A DNA stretch of 64,000 bases, taken from NCBI RefSeq assembly GCF_044542075.1, contig NZ_JBITTU010000004.1, positions 372,001 through 436,000 of the forward strand. The letters run 5' to 3'. Under the pieces are notes generated by a model, which did not search any database, had not been told where the DNA came from, and worked only from the letters and a program-made list of their open reading frames with translations. The translations under genes and the position numbers were made by a program. This DNA is from Leeuwenhoekiella sp044542075. GTDB lineage: Bacteria > Bacteroidota > Bacteroidia > Flavobacteriales > Flavobacteriaceae. Below are positions 19,901 through 28,151 of the stretch, in pieces (within the stretch, counting starts at the first letter, position 1; each line of letters starts with the position of its first letter).

Positions 19901-20278
19901 AGCCCGGCAATATTTTACAACGATCAGCAACCAGATAAAATATTTTATCAGGGTCTCGCTTTACTAAAATTAGGGGAGCAGGCCGAAGCTCAAAAGCGCT
20001 TTGAAAACCTAAAAAATTATGGAGAGGCACATAAAGAAGATGCTGTAAAGCTTGATTATTTTGCAATCTCATTACCCGATTTATTGATCTGGGAAGAAGA
20101 TTTGCAAGTGCGTAACCGTATTCACTGTGACTATCTTATAGGTTTAGGCGCTTTAGGTTTAGATAATTTAGCAGCTGCCGAAAAAGCCCTAACTGCAGTT
20201 TTAAATCAGGATTTATACCACCTGCCCGCGCAGTTACATCATTTGATGATCTCTAATTCTGAATTAAGTATCAAGTAA
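16967..20278 (+). CDS. Cytoplasmic DUF5107-TPR protein
   Basis: A 1103-residue protein without a signal peptide, so probably cytoplasmic. Residues 1 to about 350 match DUF5107: a beta-rich region with FIENDYIQLMILPALGGRI, GIEFNWPQHHRPSTYDP and FLWWANPAVAV, which recalls the galactose-mutarotase-like fold that binds sugars. From about residue 450 to the end come many tetratricopeptide-type helix pairs (for example A.AYYLEALERAPGDVRCNNAMGL and ARKHLEQAFKLDPTDARLLM). Its place between a GH2 and a sulfatase gene suggests a last cytoplasmic step on an imported oligosaccharide, or glycan sensing. No catalytic residue can be named from sequence, and the function is unknown to me. Confidence 0.78.
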   Translation: MSKVKAWRETVVIPTYEVGTPEKYPVFLEKRVYQASTGSVYPHPVIEQISDEKVDKEWDVIFIENDYIQLMILPALGGRIQRAYDKIRQRDFVYYNHVIKPALVGLTGPWISGGIEFNWPQHHRPSTYDPTDSYIEENKDGSITVWVSELERMFRTKGMAGFTLHPDKAYLEIKAQLYNRTPHPQTFLWWANPAVAVNDEYQSVFPPDVNAVFDHGKRDVSEFPIAKGEYYKVDYAPGTDISRYKNIPVPTSYMAITSKYDFVGGYENDSKGGLLHVADHNVSPGKKQWTWGNGDFGQAWDSNLTDEDGPYIELMCGVYTDNQPDFSWMHPYEEKSFKQYFMPYYNVGVVKNATKEALLNLEIENGKARLKIYVTGIYENAKVTLTAADHVYLEETLDLDPATGFDTLIDTATADYKDLKATLTAANGKVLVSWSPGDDSVEEIPEAAKAAKEPQDIDTVEQLFLNGLHLEQYRHATFDATAYYLEALERAPGDVRCNNAMGLWKMKHGKFEEALAYFNTAIETLTNRNPNPYNGEPYFNKGVVLNYLGRKDEAYAAFFKSCWNAAWQAAGYFNLAQIDCERADFDKALELVDKALISNWHNHKARHLKAIILRKTGNKDEALQLIEDSLQIDHFNFGVRYERFLLTGDQEDLVTLKELLRGYQHNYIEFALDYAQAGQYEEAIALLKEIAQGEQVYPLVGYFIGYFYQQKEDNTNASEWFKKAQDLSQDYCFPNRLEEVIALQAAFDFDSTDAKASYYLGNFWYASRQYKEAQNCWEASIRLDENNAICHRNLSLLYYNKTNQKDLARKHLEQAFKLDPTDARLLMELDQLYKKINVSVEERLELLEQNLSLTQSRDDLYLERIALYNFKGDHEKALELIESRQFHPWEGGEGKVPFQHINTHVELAKKLLSNDKAEKAISHLEAAQQYPHNLGEGKLFGSQENDILYWLGCAYELLGKTQSAKEAWQKASEGLSDPSPAIFYNDQQPDKIFYQGLALLKLGEQAEAQKRFENLKNYGEAHKEDAVKLDYFAISLPDLLIWEEDLQVRNRIHCDYLIGLGALGLDNLAAAEKALTAVLNQDLYHLPAQLHHLMISNSELSIK

Positions 20279-20279
20279 A

Positions 20280-22274
20280 ATGATGCTTCTAAAACAGTAT
20301 ATAACTGGTATGCTAACAACCCTGCTTTGCGGGGTTTGTTTACCCTATTTTGCTCAAGAGCGTCCTAATATTTTATGGATAACTTTTGAAGACACTTCAC
20401 CGCAATTTATGGGTAGTTATGGTAATCCAGATGCAGAAACTCCGGTTTTTGATAGGATGGCATCGCAAGGGGTGCGTTACACAAATGCTTTTTCGACAAA
20501 TACAGTTTGTTCTCCCAGTCGCACTTCCATAATTACAGGAGTGCCTACCTATGAGCTGGGTACAGGTAATCACCGTAGCAATTATGCGATACCAGATTTT
20601 ATAAAAGGATTTCCCAAATACTTGAAAGATGCGGGGTATTACGTGACTAATAACAGCAAGACCGACTATAATGTTAAAAATGAAAAAGACTTTATTGCAG
20701 AGACATGGAATGAAAGTTCTAACACCGCAGGGTGGTGGAACAAAGAGGAAAGTCAGCCTTTTTTCGCGGTATTTAATATTGCAGATTCGCACCAGTCACG
20801 TACAATGTCTATGAGTTATGAGTGGTATGAGCAAAATGTACTTAATTATCTTCCGGTTGCGGTTAAAAATGCAAACAATAAATTAGACGATGCCGCTGAA
20901 CATTCACAACAAGCAATACCTCAATTTTCTGAAGGTAAAATAGATTTTACTTCGCTGCATAAAATGCATCATATAAGTGACACCGCATTTGCTATGCCTC
21001 CTTTTTATAGAGACAGTCCCAAAATGCGTAAGCAAATGGCTCGGGTTTACAATTCGCTCAAGCTTACAGATATTAAAATGGGAAAACTTCTTGAGAGACT
21101 TCAATCTGAAGGTTTTATGGAGAATACTATCATCTTTATTTTTGCAGACCACGGCGAAGGAATGCCAAGAATGAAGACAAACGGTATAGGTTTGGGATAC
21201 CGGGTGCCTTTTGTAGTTTGGTTTCCAGAACGTTATAAGCATCTTGAGCCCAATGGAAAAACAGGTGTTGTGACGGAACAGTTAGTGAGTTTTGAAGACC
21301 TCGCTCCTACAGTTTTAAATCTTGCACGTGTAGCAAAGCCCCATTATTTGAAAGGAAGAAATTTTCTAAGCGATAAAGCTGTAGAAGCTCCAAAATATTT
21401 ATTCTTAGCTTCAGACCGGGCAGATAACGGGCCAGATTTAGTACGTTCTGTTACTGATGGTCGCTACATGTATTCTCGCAACTTTATGCCTTTCTACCCA
21501 GAATTGAAGTATATACACTATATCGAGCAAGGTGAGATAACAGCACATATGCGTGAAGATTTTAAAGATAGTAAGCTAAACGAAACTCAAAAGTCAATTT
21601 TTAATAGACGTCCTGTAGAGACTCTTTACGATCTAAAGAATGATACCTGGGAAATTAAGAACCTAGCAACTAATAAGCAGTATGATTCTATAGTTAGAAA
21701 AATGCGTAATGCATTGATACAAAATATTAAAGAGCGAAAAGATGTGAATTTTATGCCAGAGTATGAACTTGCTCAAGATTTTAAGACCGGTTCTGTATAT
21801 TCAGAAAAAGATAATACAGCATACTACCCTATTTCTGAAATTTTAAATATTGCGTTGAAAGTAGGTTTTGCTGATGAGCAAAGTATTCAGAATAAAGTAG
21901 AAGGTTTAGATCACAAGAATAAATTTGTGCGCTATTGGGCAGCATTGGGTCTTTATAGCGAGCGTAATTCGTTAAGCAGAAAAACTTTATTACAGATTAA
22001 AAGCAAGCTAAATGAAACTTACAAACCCGCTCAAATAACACTAGCAGCCGCCCTTTATGATAGAGAAAAAAACAATGAAGCATTAGAAATATTAAAAAAG
22101 GCAATTAACATTGAAAATTCAGAAACCAGTTTGATGGCTATTAATTATTTACTCTATACTAAAAATAAATCACCATTCTTAAAGGAAGTTACGCTATTGA
22201 ATACTTCAGATGTACCCTATAAGGTTAAAGCAGCATGCTTAGATTTCTTAAATCTTGAAGAAACTATAAATTAA
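20280..22274 (+). CDS. S1-family sulfatase with C-terminal helical-repeat extension
   Basis: A 664-residue formylglycine sulfatase, longer than the usual 450-550. It has a signal peptide (MLTTLLCGVCLPYFAQ). Metal ligands lie in ITFEDTS (34-40), with an E-D pair rather than D-D, and the activation motif is C77-S-P-S-R followed by TSIITG. FADHGEG replaces the common SDNGG motif, a pattern seen in heparan N-sulfatase-like members (S1_8-type, inference). After about residue 510 a HEAT-like helical region (RYWAALGLYSERN.., QITLAAALYDREKNNEALEIL) follows the catalytic part. It starts 1 bp after the DUF5107 gene stop. Target sulfate position unknown. Confidence 0.88.
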   Translation: MMLLKQYITGMLTTLLCGVCLPYFAQERPNILWITFEDTSPQFMGSYGNPDAETPVFDRMASQGVRYTNAFSTNTVCSPSRTSIITGVPTYELGTGNHRSNYAIPDFIKGFPKYLKDAGYYVTNNSKTDYNVKNEKDFIAETWNESSNTAGWWNKEESQPFFAVFNIADSHQSRTMSMSYEWYEQNVLNYLPVAVKNANNKLDDAAEHSQQAIPQFSEGKIDFTSLHKMHHISDTAFAMPPFYRDSPKMRKQMARVYNSLKLTDIKMGKLLERLQSEGFMENTIIFIFADHGEGMPRMKTNGIGLGYRVPFVVWFPERYKHLEPNGKTGVVTEQLVSFEDLAPTVLNLARVAKPHYLKGRNFLSDKAVEAPKYLFLASDRADNGPDLVRSVTDGRYMYSRNFMPFYPELKYIHYIEQGEITAHMREDFKDSKLNETQKSIFNRRPVETLYDLKNDTWEIKNLATNKQYDSIVRKMRNALIQNIKERKDVNFMPEYELAQDFKTGSVYSEKDNTAYYPISEILNIALKVGFADEQSIQNKVEGLDHKNKFVRYWAALGLYSERNSLSRKTLLQIKSKLNETYKPAQITLAAALYDREKNNEALEILKKAINIENSETSLMAINYLLYTKNKSPFLKEVTLLNTSDVPYKVKAACLDFLNLEETIN

Positions 22275-22297
22275 GTAGAATATAAAGATAAAAAAGA

Positions 22298-23821
22298 ATG
22301 GTAAAGAATCTAATACATATCGTTATACTAGCTTTTTTAGCAATGAGTTTTACGACTTTATATGCACAAACGTTAGCAGATAATCCTAATATTATTTTAA
22401 TCTACATAGACGACTTAGGCTATGGCGATATTGGTGTTAATGGGGCTATAGGTGTTAAAACTCCTAACATAGATAAGCTTGCAAAAAATGGTATAAACTT
22501 TACAGATGCACATAGTGCCGCTGCTACCTGTACACCTTCGCGCTATTCGCTGCTAACTGGGAGTTATGCATTTAGAAAAAAAGCAGAAATTCTTGAAGGT
22601 GATGCGCCTTTGTTAATAGATACTACGATACGTACGCTACCGGGTATGCTTAAAGATGCAGGCTATAAAACAGGAGTAGTAGGAAAATGGCATCTAGGTC
22701 TGGGCAATGGCAATGTAGATTGGAACACCCGTGTATCGCCAGGACCGGCAGAGGTGGGCTTCGATTATAGTTTTTTAATACCAGCTACGGGTGATCGTGT
22801 GCCTACGGTTTTTCTAGAAAATCAACTTGTGGCTAATCTAGATCCTACAGATCCCATTACTGTACGATATGGTAAGGCTATTGAAGGTGGGTATCCTACA
22901 GGACGTGAACATCCTGAACTTTTAAAACAATATACAGATAACTATCACCTGAGTGCAATTACAAATGGCATCAGCAGAATAGGCAATATGAAGGGTGGGG
23001 CTGATGCGTTATGGGTAGATGAAGAAATTCCTTTTGTATTGAATGATAAAGCAACTGCTTTTATTGAAGATAATCAAGAACAGCCTTTTTTTTTGTTTTA
23101 TTCGTTTCATGATATTCATCAACCGCGTGTGGCCAATGTAAAGTTTATAGAGTCAAGTACTATGGGCCCTCGTGGAGATGTCATCGCGCAGATGGATTGG
23201 AGTGTGGGCGCAATAGTTGATAAGCTTGATAAGTCTGGTCTTCTTAATAATACAATAATCATATTTACCAGTGACAACGGTCCTATTCTAGACGATGGGT
23301 ATGTAGATTATGCTCGCGAACTTGTAGGAGATCACAAGCCTGGTGGAGTTTTTAAAGGTTCTAAATATTCGGTTTATGAAGCAGGAACCCGTATGCCTAC
23401 CATTTTACACTGGCCAGCAAAAGTTAAGCCCGGCACATCAAATGCTTTGTTATCACAAGTAGACCTGTATGCAAGTTTAGCAGCGCTAACACATCAAAAA
23501 CTTAAAAAAAATGAAGCGCCAGATAGTAAAAATAACTGGGACGCCTGGATAGGTAAATCTGATAAAGCACGCACCTTTATGCTTGAGGAAGGTTATACCT
23601 ATGCATTACGTAAAGGAGATTTTAAGTACATACAGCCTAAGATAGATGCGACTATACCGCAGTGGATACGTTTAAAACATGTAGATCCCGGCTTTAGTAC
23701 AGTGCCTCAGCTTTACAATTTAAAGTTAGACCCGGGAGAAACTAAAAATTTAAGTGAAGCTCATCCCGAGATTGTGAAAGAGATGGAAAACAGATTAAGT
23801 AAAATTTTAAAAAATAAATAA
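22298..23821 (+). CDS. S1-family sulfatase (arylsulfatase A-like)
   Basis: A 507-residue secreted sulfatase with a signal peptide ending near FTTLYAQ. Metal-binding Asp pair in IYIDDLGYGD (36-45); activation motif C78-T-P-S-R, then YSLLTGSYAFR. Further marks are GKWHLGLG, SFHDIHQPR and FTSDNGPI. The CTPSR variant with RYSLLTG and GYGDIG is found in galactose/GalNAc-6-sulfatase-like groups (S1_15-type, inference), which fits a sulfated galactan substrate. It lies between another sulfatase and a GH2 gene with only 3 bp to the GH2 start, so it is part of one operon. Confidence 0.91.
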   Translation: MVKNLIHIVILAFLAMSFTTLYAQTLADNPNIILIYIDDLGYGDIGVNGAIGVKTPNIDKLAKNGINFTDAHSAAATCTPSRYSLLTGSYAFRKKAEILEGDAPLLIDTTIRTLPGMLKDAGYKTGVVGKWHLGLGNGNVDWNTRVSPGPAEVGFDYSFLIPATGDRVPTVFLENQLVANLDPTDPITVRYGKAIEGGYPTGREHPELLKQYTDNYHLSAITNGISRIGNMKGGADALWVDEEIPFVLNDKATAFIEDNQEQPFFLFYSFHDIHQPRVANVKFIESSTMGPRGDVIAQMDWSVGAIVDKLDKSGLLNNTIIIFTSDNGPILDDGYVDYARELVGDHKPGGVFKGSKYSVYEAGTRMPTILHWPAKVKPGTSNALLSQVDLYASLAALTHQKLKKNEAPDSKNNWDAWIGKSDKARTFMLEEGYTYALRKGDFKYIQPKIDATIPQWIRLKHVDPGFSTVPQLYNLKLDPGETKNLSEAHPEIVKEMENRLSKILKNK

Positions 23822-23824
23822 GCA

Positions 23825-26623
23825 ATGTCCCTATTAAAAAAAACACTAAGAAATTACTGGGTATTCTGTATACTCTTAATAGCCAGCTCTTGTAAGCATC
23901 AAGCCGAAACTATTAACGCAGCTGATGAAAACTCGCTAACTCAAAACAGAATAGATTTGTCGGGTACATGGCAGGTTAAATTAGATTCTCTTAATACTGG
24001 TGAGCAGCAGCAGTGGTTTTCAAACAGCTTAGAAGGCCAGGATATACAATTACCGGGAACACTTGATGATGCCAGTATAGGTAACGCAGATACGCTTACA
24101 CCTGCACTAAATAATTATGTATTATCTAGTCTGGCTCGTAAACATCAATATATAGGTAAAGCCTGGTATCAGCGTGAGATAAATATACCTAAAAACTGGG
24201 ACGGTAAAGAAATTGAGCTAACACTTGAACGTGTTTTATGGCAATCAACTGTATTTATTGATGATAAAAAAGTAGAAAGCAGACAGAGTCTTATAGGATC
24301 TCACGACTATGATTTAACTTCTTATCTAACACCGGGAAGTCATACTCTTACCGTGATCATAGACAACTCAGATTTTTACCCAAAAATTAATGTGACGGGT
24401 GATCGCTATCCTATTGAAGTTAATCAGGAGATGGCGCACGCATATACAAACCATACGCAGATAAAGTGGAATGGTATTTTAGGAGCCATCTCATTAGAAG
24501 TTTCAGATAAAGCTTCAATAGCTAATCTTCAGGTATATTCAGATACAAAAAATGAAATGCTTGATTTTGTTTTTGAGACGACTCAAAATAATCTTTCAAA
24601 CTTAAGTTTAGAAATTTTAAAAGCTGATGGAAGTATACTTTTTTCTCAGCAAATTACCGAGTCAGAAAAAAACGGGAATCGTGTTAACCTAGCGATTAAA
24701 AAACCAGAAAGCTTAGAGTACTGGGATGAGTTTAACCCAGTGATGTATAAGGCTGTTTTGAAAACTGAAAAAGAACAAATTACTCAAGAATTTGGTTACA
24801 GAACGGTAGCAATAGAAGATGCGCAATTACAATTAAATGGCCACAGAATATTTTTACGTGGAAACTTAGAGTGTGTGATTTTTCCACTTACAGGATATCC
24901 GCCTATGCAGGTAGAAGAATGGGCTACCTTGTTTGAGCAAGCAAAAAATTATGGGTTAAATCACATACGTTTTCACAGTTGGTGTCCGCCGGAAGCAGCG
25001 TTTGCAGCAGCTGATAAAGCCGGAATGTACTTACAGGTAGAGTTGCCGCACTGGAGTTTAAAAGTGGGAGAAGATGCTGCTACAACTGCATTTTTAGAGC
25101 AAGAAGCTGCTAAAATTATAAAAGACTATGGGCACCATCCTTCATTCTTGTTCTTTTCTATGGGTAATGAGTTAGAAGGTGATTTTTCGGTATTAAACAA
25201 AATGGTAAATGATCTTAAGCAAATAGATAGCAGACATTTATATGCTACTACAAGTTTTTCATTTCAGAAACCGGCAGGTACACGTCCTGAACCAGAAGAT
25301 GAGTTTTTTATTGCACAGTGGACAGATAAAGGCTGGATACGCGGGCAAGGTGTTTTTAACGATATAGCTCCTAATTTTAATAAAGATTTTACCGCAAACA
25401 GTGCACATATAGAAGTACCTCTTGTTGCACATGAGATTGGTCAATATTCTGTTTACCCAGATTTAAGTGAGATCGAGAAATATACAGGTGTACTAGCACC
25501 TTTAAACTTTATAGCGGTTAAAAATGATTTAGAACAGAGAGGGCTTATAGATCTTGCTTCAGATTTTACACAGGCGTCGGGCAAACTGGCTGCGATGCTT
25601 TACAAAGAAGAGATAGAGCGCGCTTTAAAAACACCTAGTTTTGACGGTTTTCAATTGTTACAATTACAGGATTTTCCAGGGCAGGGTACTGCACTAGTAG
25701 GCTTGCTAAATGCTTTCTGGGAGTCTAAAGGAATAATTACCGGTGAAGAATTTAAAAGGTTTAATAGTGAACTAGTCCCTTTAGTACGCTTTGAAAAAGC
25801 GATTTATGAAAACGGAGAATCTTTTGAAGCTCAGCTAGAAGTAGCTAATTTTTATAAAGAACTTAAAAATCAAAAATTACAGGCTACCCTAAAAGATACT
25901 AAGGGTAAAGTCATTGCAGAAAAATCAATTGAAAACCTAAATCTTTCCATAGGGAATAATGTGAATTTAGGGGTTCTAGAAACTAAAGTTAAGGTTAATA
26001 AAGCAGATGTCTGGACGTTAGAATTAAGCCTTGAAGGAACTCAGTTTGTCAACAGCTGGTCTGTATGGGTATACCCAACACAACACGCAGAGGTAAGTAA
26101 AAATATTAGTACAACTCAATCTTTTGATGAAGCTATTAAATTACTTAATGCTGGCAAAACGGTATTTTTTAATCCTGATGTGGCAGACTTAGAAGGTGTA
26201 AAAGGGCGTTTTGTACCGGTATTTTGGAGTCCTGTGCATTTCCCTAATCAGCCGGGAACAATGGGATTATTAGTAGATGCAGATAGTGAAGCATTATCAG
26301 ACTTTCCTACAGCACGTCATACCCAATGGCAATGGTGGGATTTATGTATAAACTCTAAATCTGTAGTCTTAGACGATCTTAATGTGAAGCCTATCGTACG
26401 TATCATAGATAATTTTGTGACTAACCGTGATTTAGCAAACGTGTTTGAAGCCCAGGTAGGAGCAGGAAAATTAATATTCTCATCTATAGACCTTTCTTCA
26501 GATTTAAAAAATAGACCTGCAGCGCGACAATTGAGGTCAAGCTTACTTAATTATATGGCTTCAGACAACTTTAAGCCACAAAATAAATTGACGATTCAAG
26601 ACCTTAACCGTTTTAAAAAATAA
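23825..26623 (+). CDS. GH2-family lipoprotein glycosidase (paralogue of the 14070 gene)
   Basis: A 932-residue lipoprotein (lipobox IASSC, Cys23) with the same layout as the GH2 at 14070: jelly roll (LSGTWQVKLD.. KAWYQREINIP), Ig-like domain, TIM barrel with RFHSWCPPEAAFAAADKAGMY, acid/base Glu in FSMGNELEG and nucleophile Glu in AHEIGQYSVYP, then a matching C-terminal region (FQWWD-like TQWQWWDLC). The two differ around the acid/base (MGNELEG against YGNEPSG) and in the N-terminal binding domain, which hints at different sugars or linkages. It probably arose by duplication within the locus. It starts 3 bp after the sulfatase stop. Confidence 0.86.
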   Translation: MSLLKKTLRNYWVFCILLIASSCKHQAETINAADENSLTQNRIDLSGTWQVKLDSLNTGEQQQWFSNSLEGQDIQLPGTLDDASIGNADTLTPALNNYVLSSLARKHQYIGKAWYQREINIPKNWDGKEIELTLERVLWQSTVFIDDKKVESRQSLIGSHDYDLTSYLTPGSHTLTVIIDNSDFYPKINVTGDRYPIEVNQEMAHAYTNHTQIKWNGILGAISLEVSDKASIANLQVYSDTKNEMLDFVFETTQNNLSNLSLEILKADGSILFSQQITESEKNGNRVNLAIKKPESLEYWDEFNPVMYKAVLKTEKEQITQEFGYRTVAIEDAQLQLNGHRIFLRGNLECVIFPLTGYPPMQVEEWATLFEQAKNYGLNHIRFHSWCPPEAAFAAADKAGMYLQVELPHWSLKVGEDAATTAFLEQEAAKIIKDYGHHPSFLFFSMGNELEGDFSVLNKMVNDLKQIDSRHLYATTSFSFQKPAGTRPEPEDEFFIAQWTDKGWIRGQGVFNDIAPNFNKDFTANSAHIEVPLVAHEIGQYSVYPDLSEIEKYTGVLAPLNFIAVKNDLEQRGLIDLASDFTQASGKLAAMLYKEEIERALKTPSFDGFQLLQLQDFPGQGTALVGLLNAFWESKGIITGEEFKRFNSELVPLVRFEKAIYENGESFEAQLEVANFYKELKNQKLQATLKDTKGKVIAEKSIENLNLSIGNNVNLGVLETKVKVNKADVWTLELSLEGTQFVNSWSVWVYPTQHAEVSKNISTTQSFDEAIKLLNAGKTVFFNPDVADLEGVKGRFVPVFWSPVHFPNQPGTMGLLVDADSEALSDFPTARHTQWQWWDLCINSKSVVLDDLNVKPIVRIIDNFVTNRDLANVFEAQVGAGKLIFSSIDLSSDLKNRPAARQLRSSLLNYMASDNFKPQNKLTIQDLNRFKK

Positions 26624-26632
26624 AGAATAGTT

Positions 26633-28102
26633 ATGAATTTAAATGTTATAAAACATAGCGTAGTATTCGCATTATTAGTATGCTCTAGTATTCAATTAAA
26701 GGCGCAATTAAAAGTAGATGAAGTTAAGCCTAATGTTGTGTTTATTCTGGTAGATGATTTAGGCTGGATGGATCTGGGAGTGCAGGGAAGTACCTTTTAC
26801 CAGACACCACGGGTAGATGAGCTGGCATCAAATGGATTACGTTTTACAGATGCTTATGCTGCAAACCCTGTATGTAGTCCTACACGAGCTAGTATTATGA
26901 GTGGTAAAGATCCTGCAGATGTTTCTGTTAATATTAGTAACTGGATAGGTGCTCAGTTGTATGAGAAAAGAACTAATCAAGCTTTGATACAACCCGGTGT
27001 GGGAGATCATTTACCATTAGAAGAAATAACTATGGCAGAAGCTTTTCAACAGCAAGGCTATACTACGCAGTTTATTGGAAAATGGCACCTGGGAGAAACC
27101 GAAGAGTTTTGGCCTGAAAAACAAGGTTTTGATGATAATATAGCGGGCTGGTCACGAGGTAACCCCGGTAGTTTTTTTGCACCGTATAACAACCCAAGAA
27201 TTTCTGATGGTCCTGATGGGGAGTATTTGCCGTATAGATTAGGAAATGAGGCGGTATCTTTTATAGAACATAGTGCTAAAGAGAAAGATCCTTTCTTTTT
27301 ATTTTTATCAATGTATAATGTTCATACCCCTATTGAAGCGCCTAAAGATTTAGTTGCCCGTTTTGAAAAAAGACGCGATCAACTAAAGTTATCAAAAAAA
27401 GGTGCCTATAAATTAGACGAGGGTGTAGAGAGCAGAACAAATCAAAGTGATGCGACCTATGCTGCGATGATCTGGGCTATGGATTCTGTTGTAGGGATGG
27501 TACAGGATAAGTTAGACGAATTAAACTTAACTAAAGAAACGGCTATTGTATTTTTCTCAGATAATGGCGGCCTGTCTAGCCCTGGTTATGGTGTAACTTC
27601 TAATTTACCACTTAGAGGCGGTAAAGGTTTTTTATATGAAGGTGGTATAAGAGAACCACTTATTATACGTTATGACCCGTTAACGTCGAGTCACAAAGGT
27701 AGTGTTGTTGCAGAACCTGTGATTAGCCATGATTTTTACCCTACGTTGCTCGATATTGCAAATCTTGAAAAACCTAAAAATCAAGAACTCGAAGGCGTAA
27801 GCCTAAAGCCGTTGCTATCTCAAAAAGACTTAGCTAGAGAAAGCATTTTTTGGCATTATCCACATTATAGTCCGCAGAAAGGAAAACCGGGCTCTGCCAT
27901 TAGAAAAGGAGATTATAAGCTTATTCATTTTTATGAAAATAATGTTGATGAATTGTATAACCTTAAAGAAGATATAGGTGAAACAAATAATATTGCTAAA
28001 GAACACCCGCAATTAGTAAAGGAACTTAATTATGAATTGTTTGAGCATTTAGAAAAAATAAATGCATCATATCCTGTAAAGAGACCAATAAAAGTAGATT
28101 AA
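26633..28102 (+). CDS. S1-family sulfatase
   Basis: A 489-residue secreted sulfatase with signal peptide VFALLVCSSIQLKAQ. Asp pair in FILVDDLGWMDLG (38-50); activation motif C81-S-P-T-R, then ASIMSGKDP. It has IGKWHLGE, a MYNVHTPIEAP region, FFSDNGGLS, LPLRGGKGFLYEGGIREP and HYPHYSPQKGKPGSAIRKG. These blocks match those of the sulfatase at 8700 closely, so the two likely share a subfamily (S1_16-like, inference) but may remove sulfate at different positions. It starts 9 bp after the GH2 stop and is followed 49 bp later by the sulfatase-activating enzyme. Confidence 0.91.
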   Translation: MNLNVIKHSVVFALLVCSSIQLKAQLKVDEVKPNVVFILVDDLGWMDLGVQGSTFYQTPRVDELASNGLRFTDAYAANPVCSPTRASIMSGKDPADVSVNISNWIGAQLYEKRTNQALIQPGVGDHLPLEEITMAEAFQQQGYTTQFIGKWHLGETEEFWPEKQGFDDNIAGWSRGNPGSFFAPYNNPRISDGPDGEYLPYRLGNEAVSFIEHSAKEKDPFFLFLSMYNVHTPIEAPKDLVARFEKRRDQLKLSKKGAYKLDEGVESRTNQSDATYAAMIWAMDSVVGMVQDKLDELNLTKETAIVFFSDNGGLSSPGYGVTSNLPLRGGKGFLYEGGIREPLIIRYDPLTSSHKGSVVAEPVISHDFYPTLLDIANLEKPKNQELEGVSLKPLLSQKDLARESIFWHYPHYSPQKGKPGSAIRKGDYKLIHFYENNVDELYNLKEDIGETNNIAKEHPQLVKELNYELFEHLEKINASYPVKRPIKVD

Positions 28103-28151
28103 TAGGTGCTCCCTTATTTTTAAAGTAAATTTGAAAAAGGCAAATTAATAG

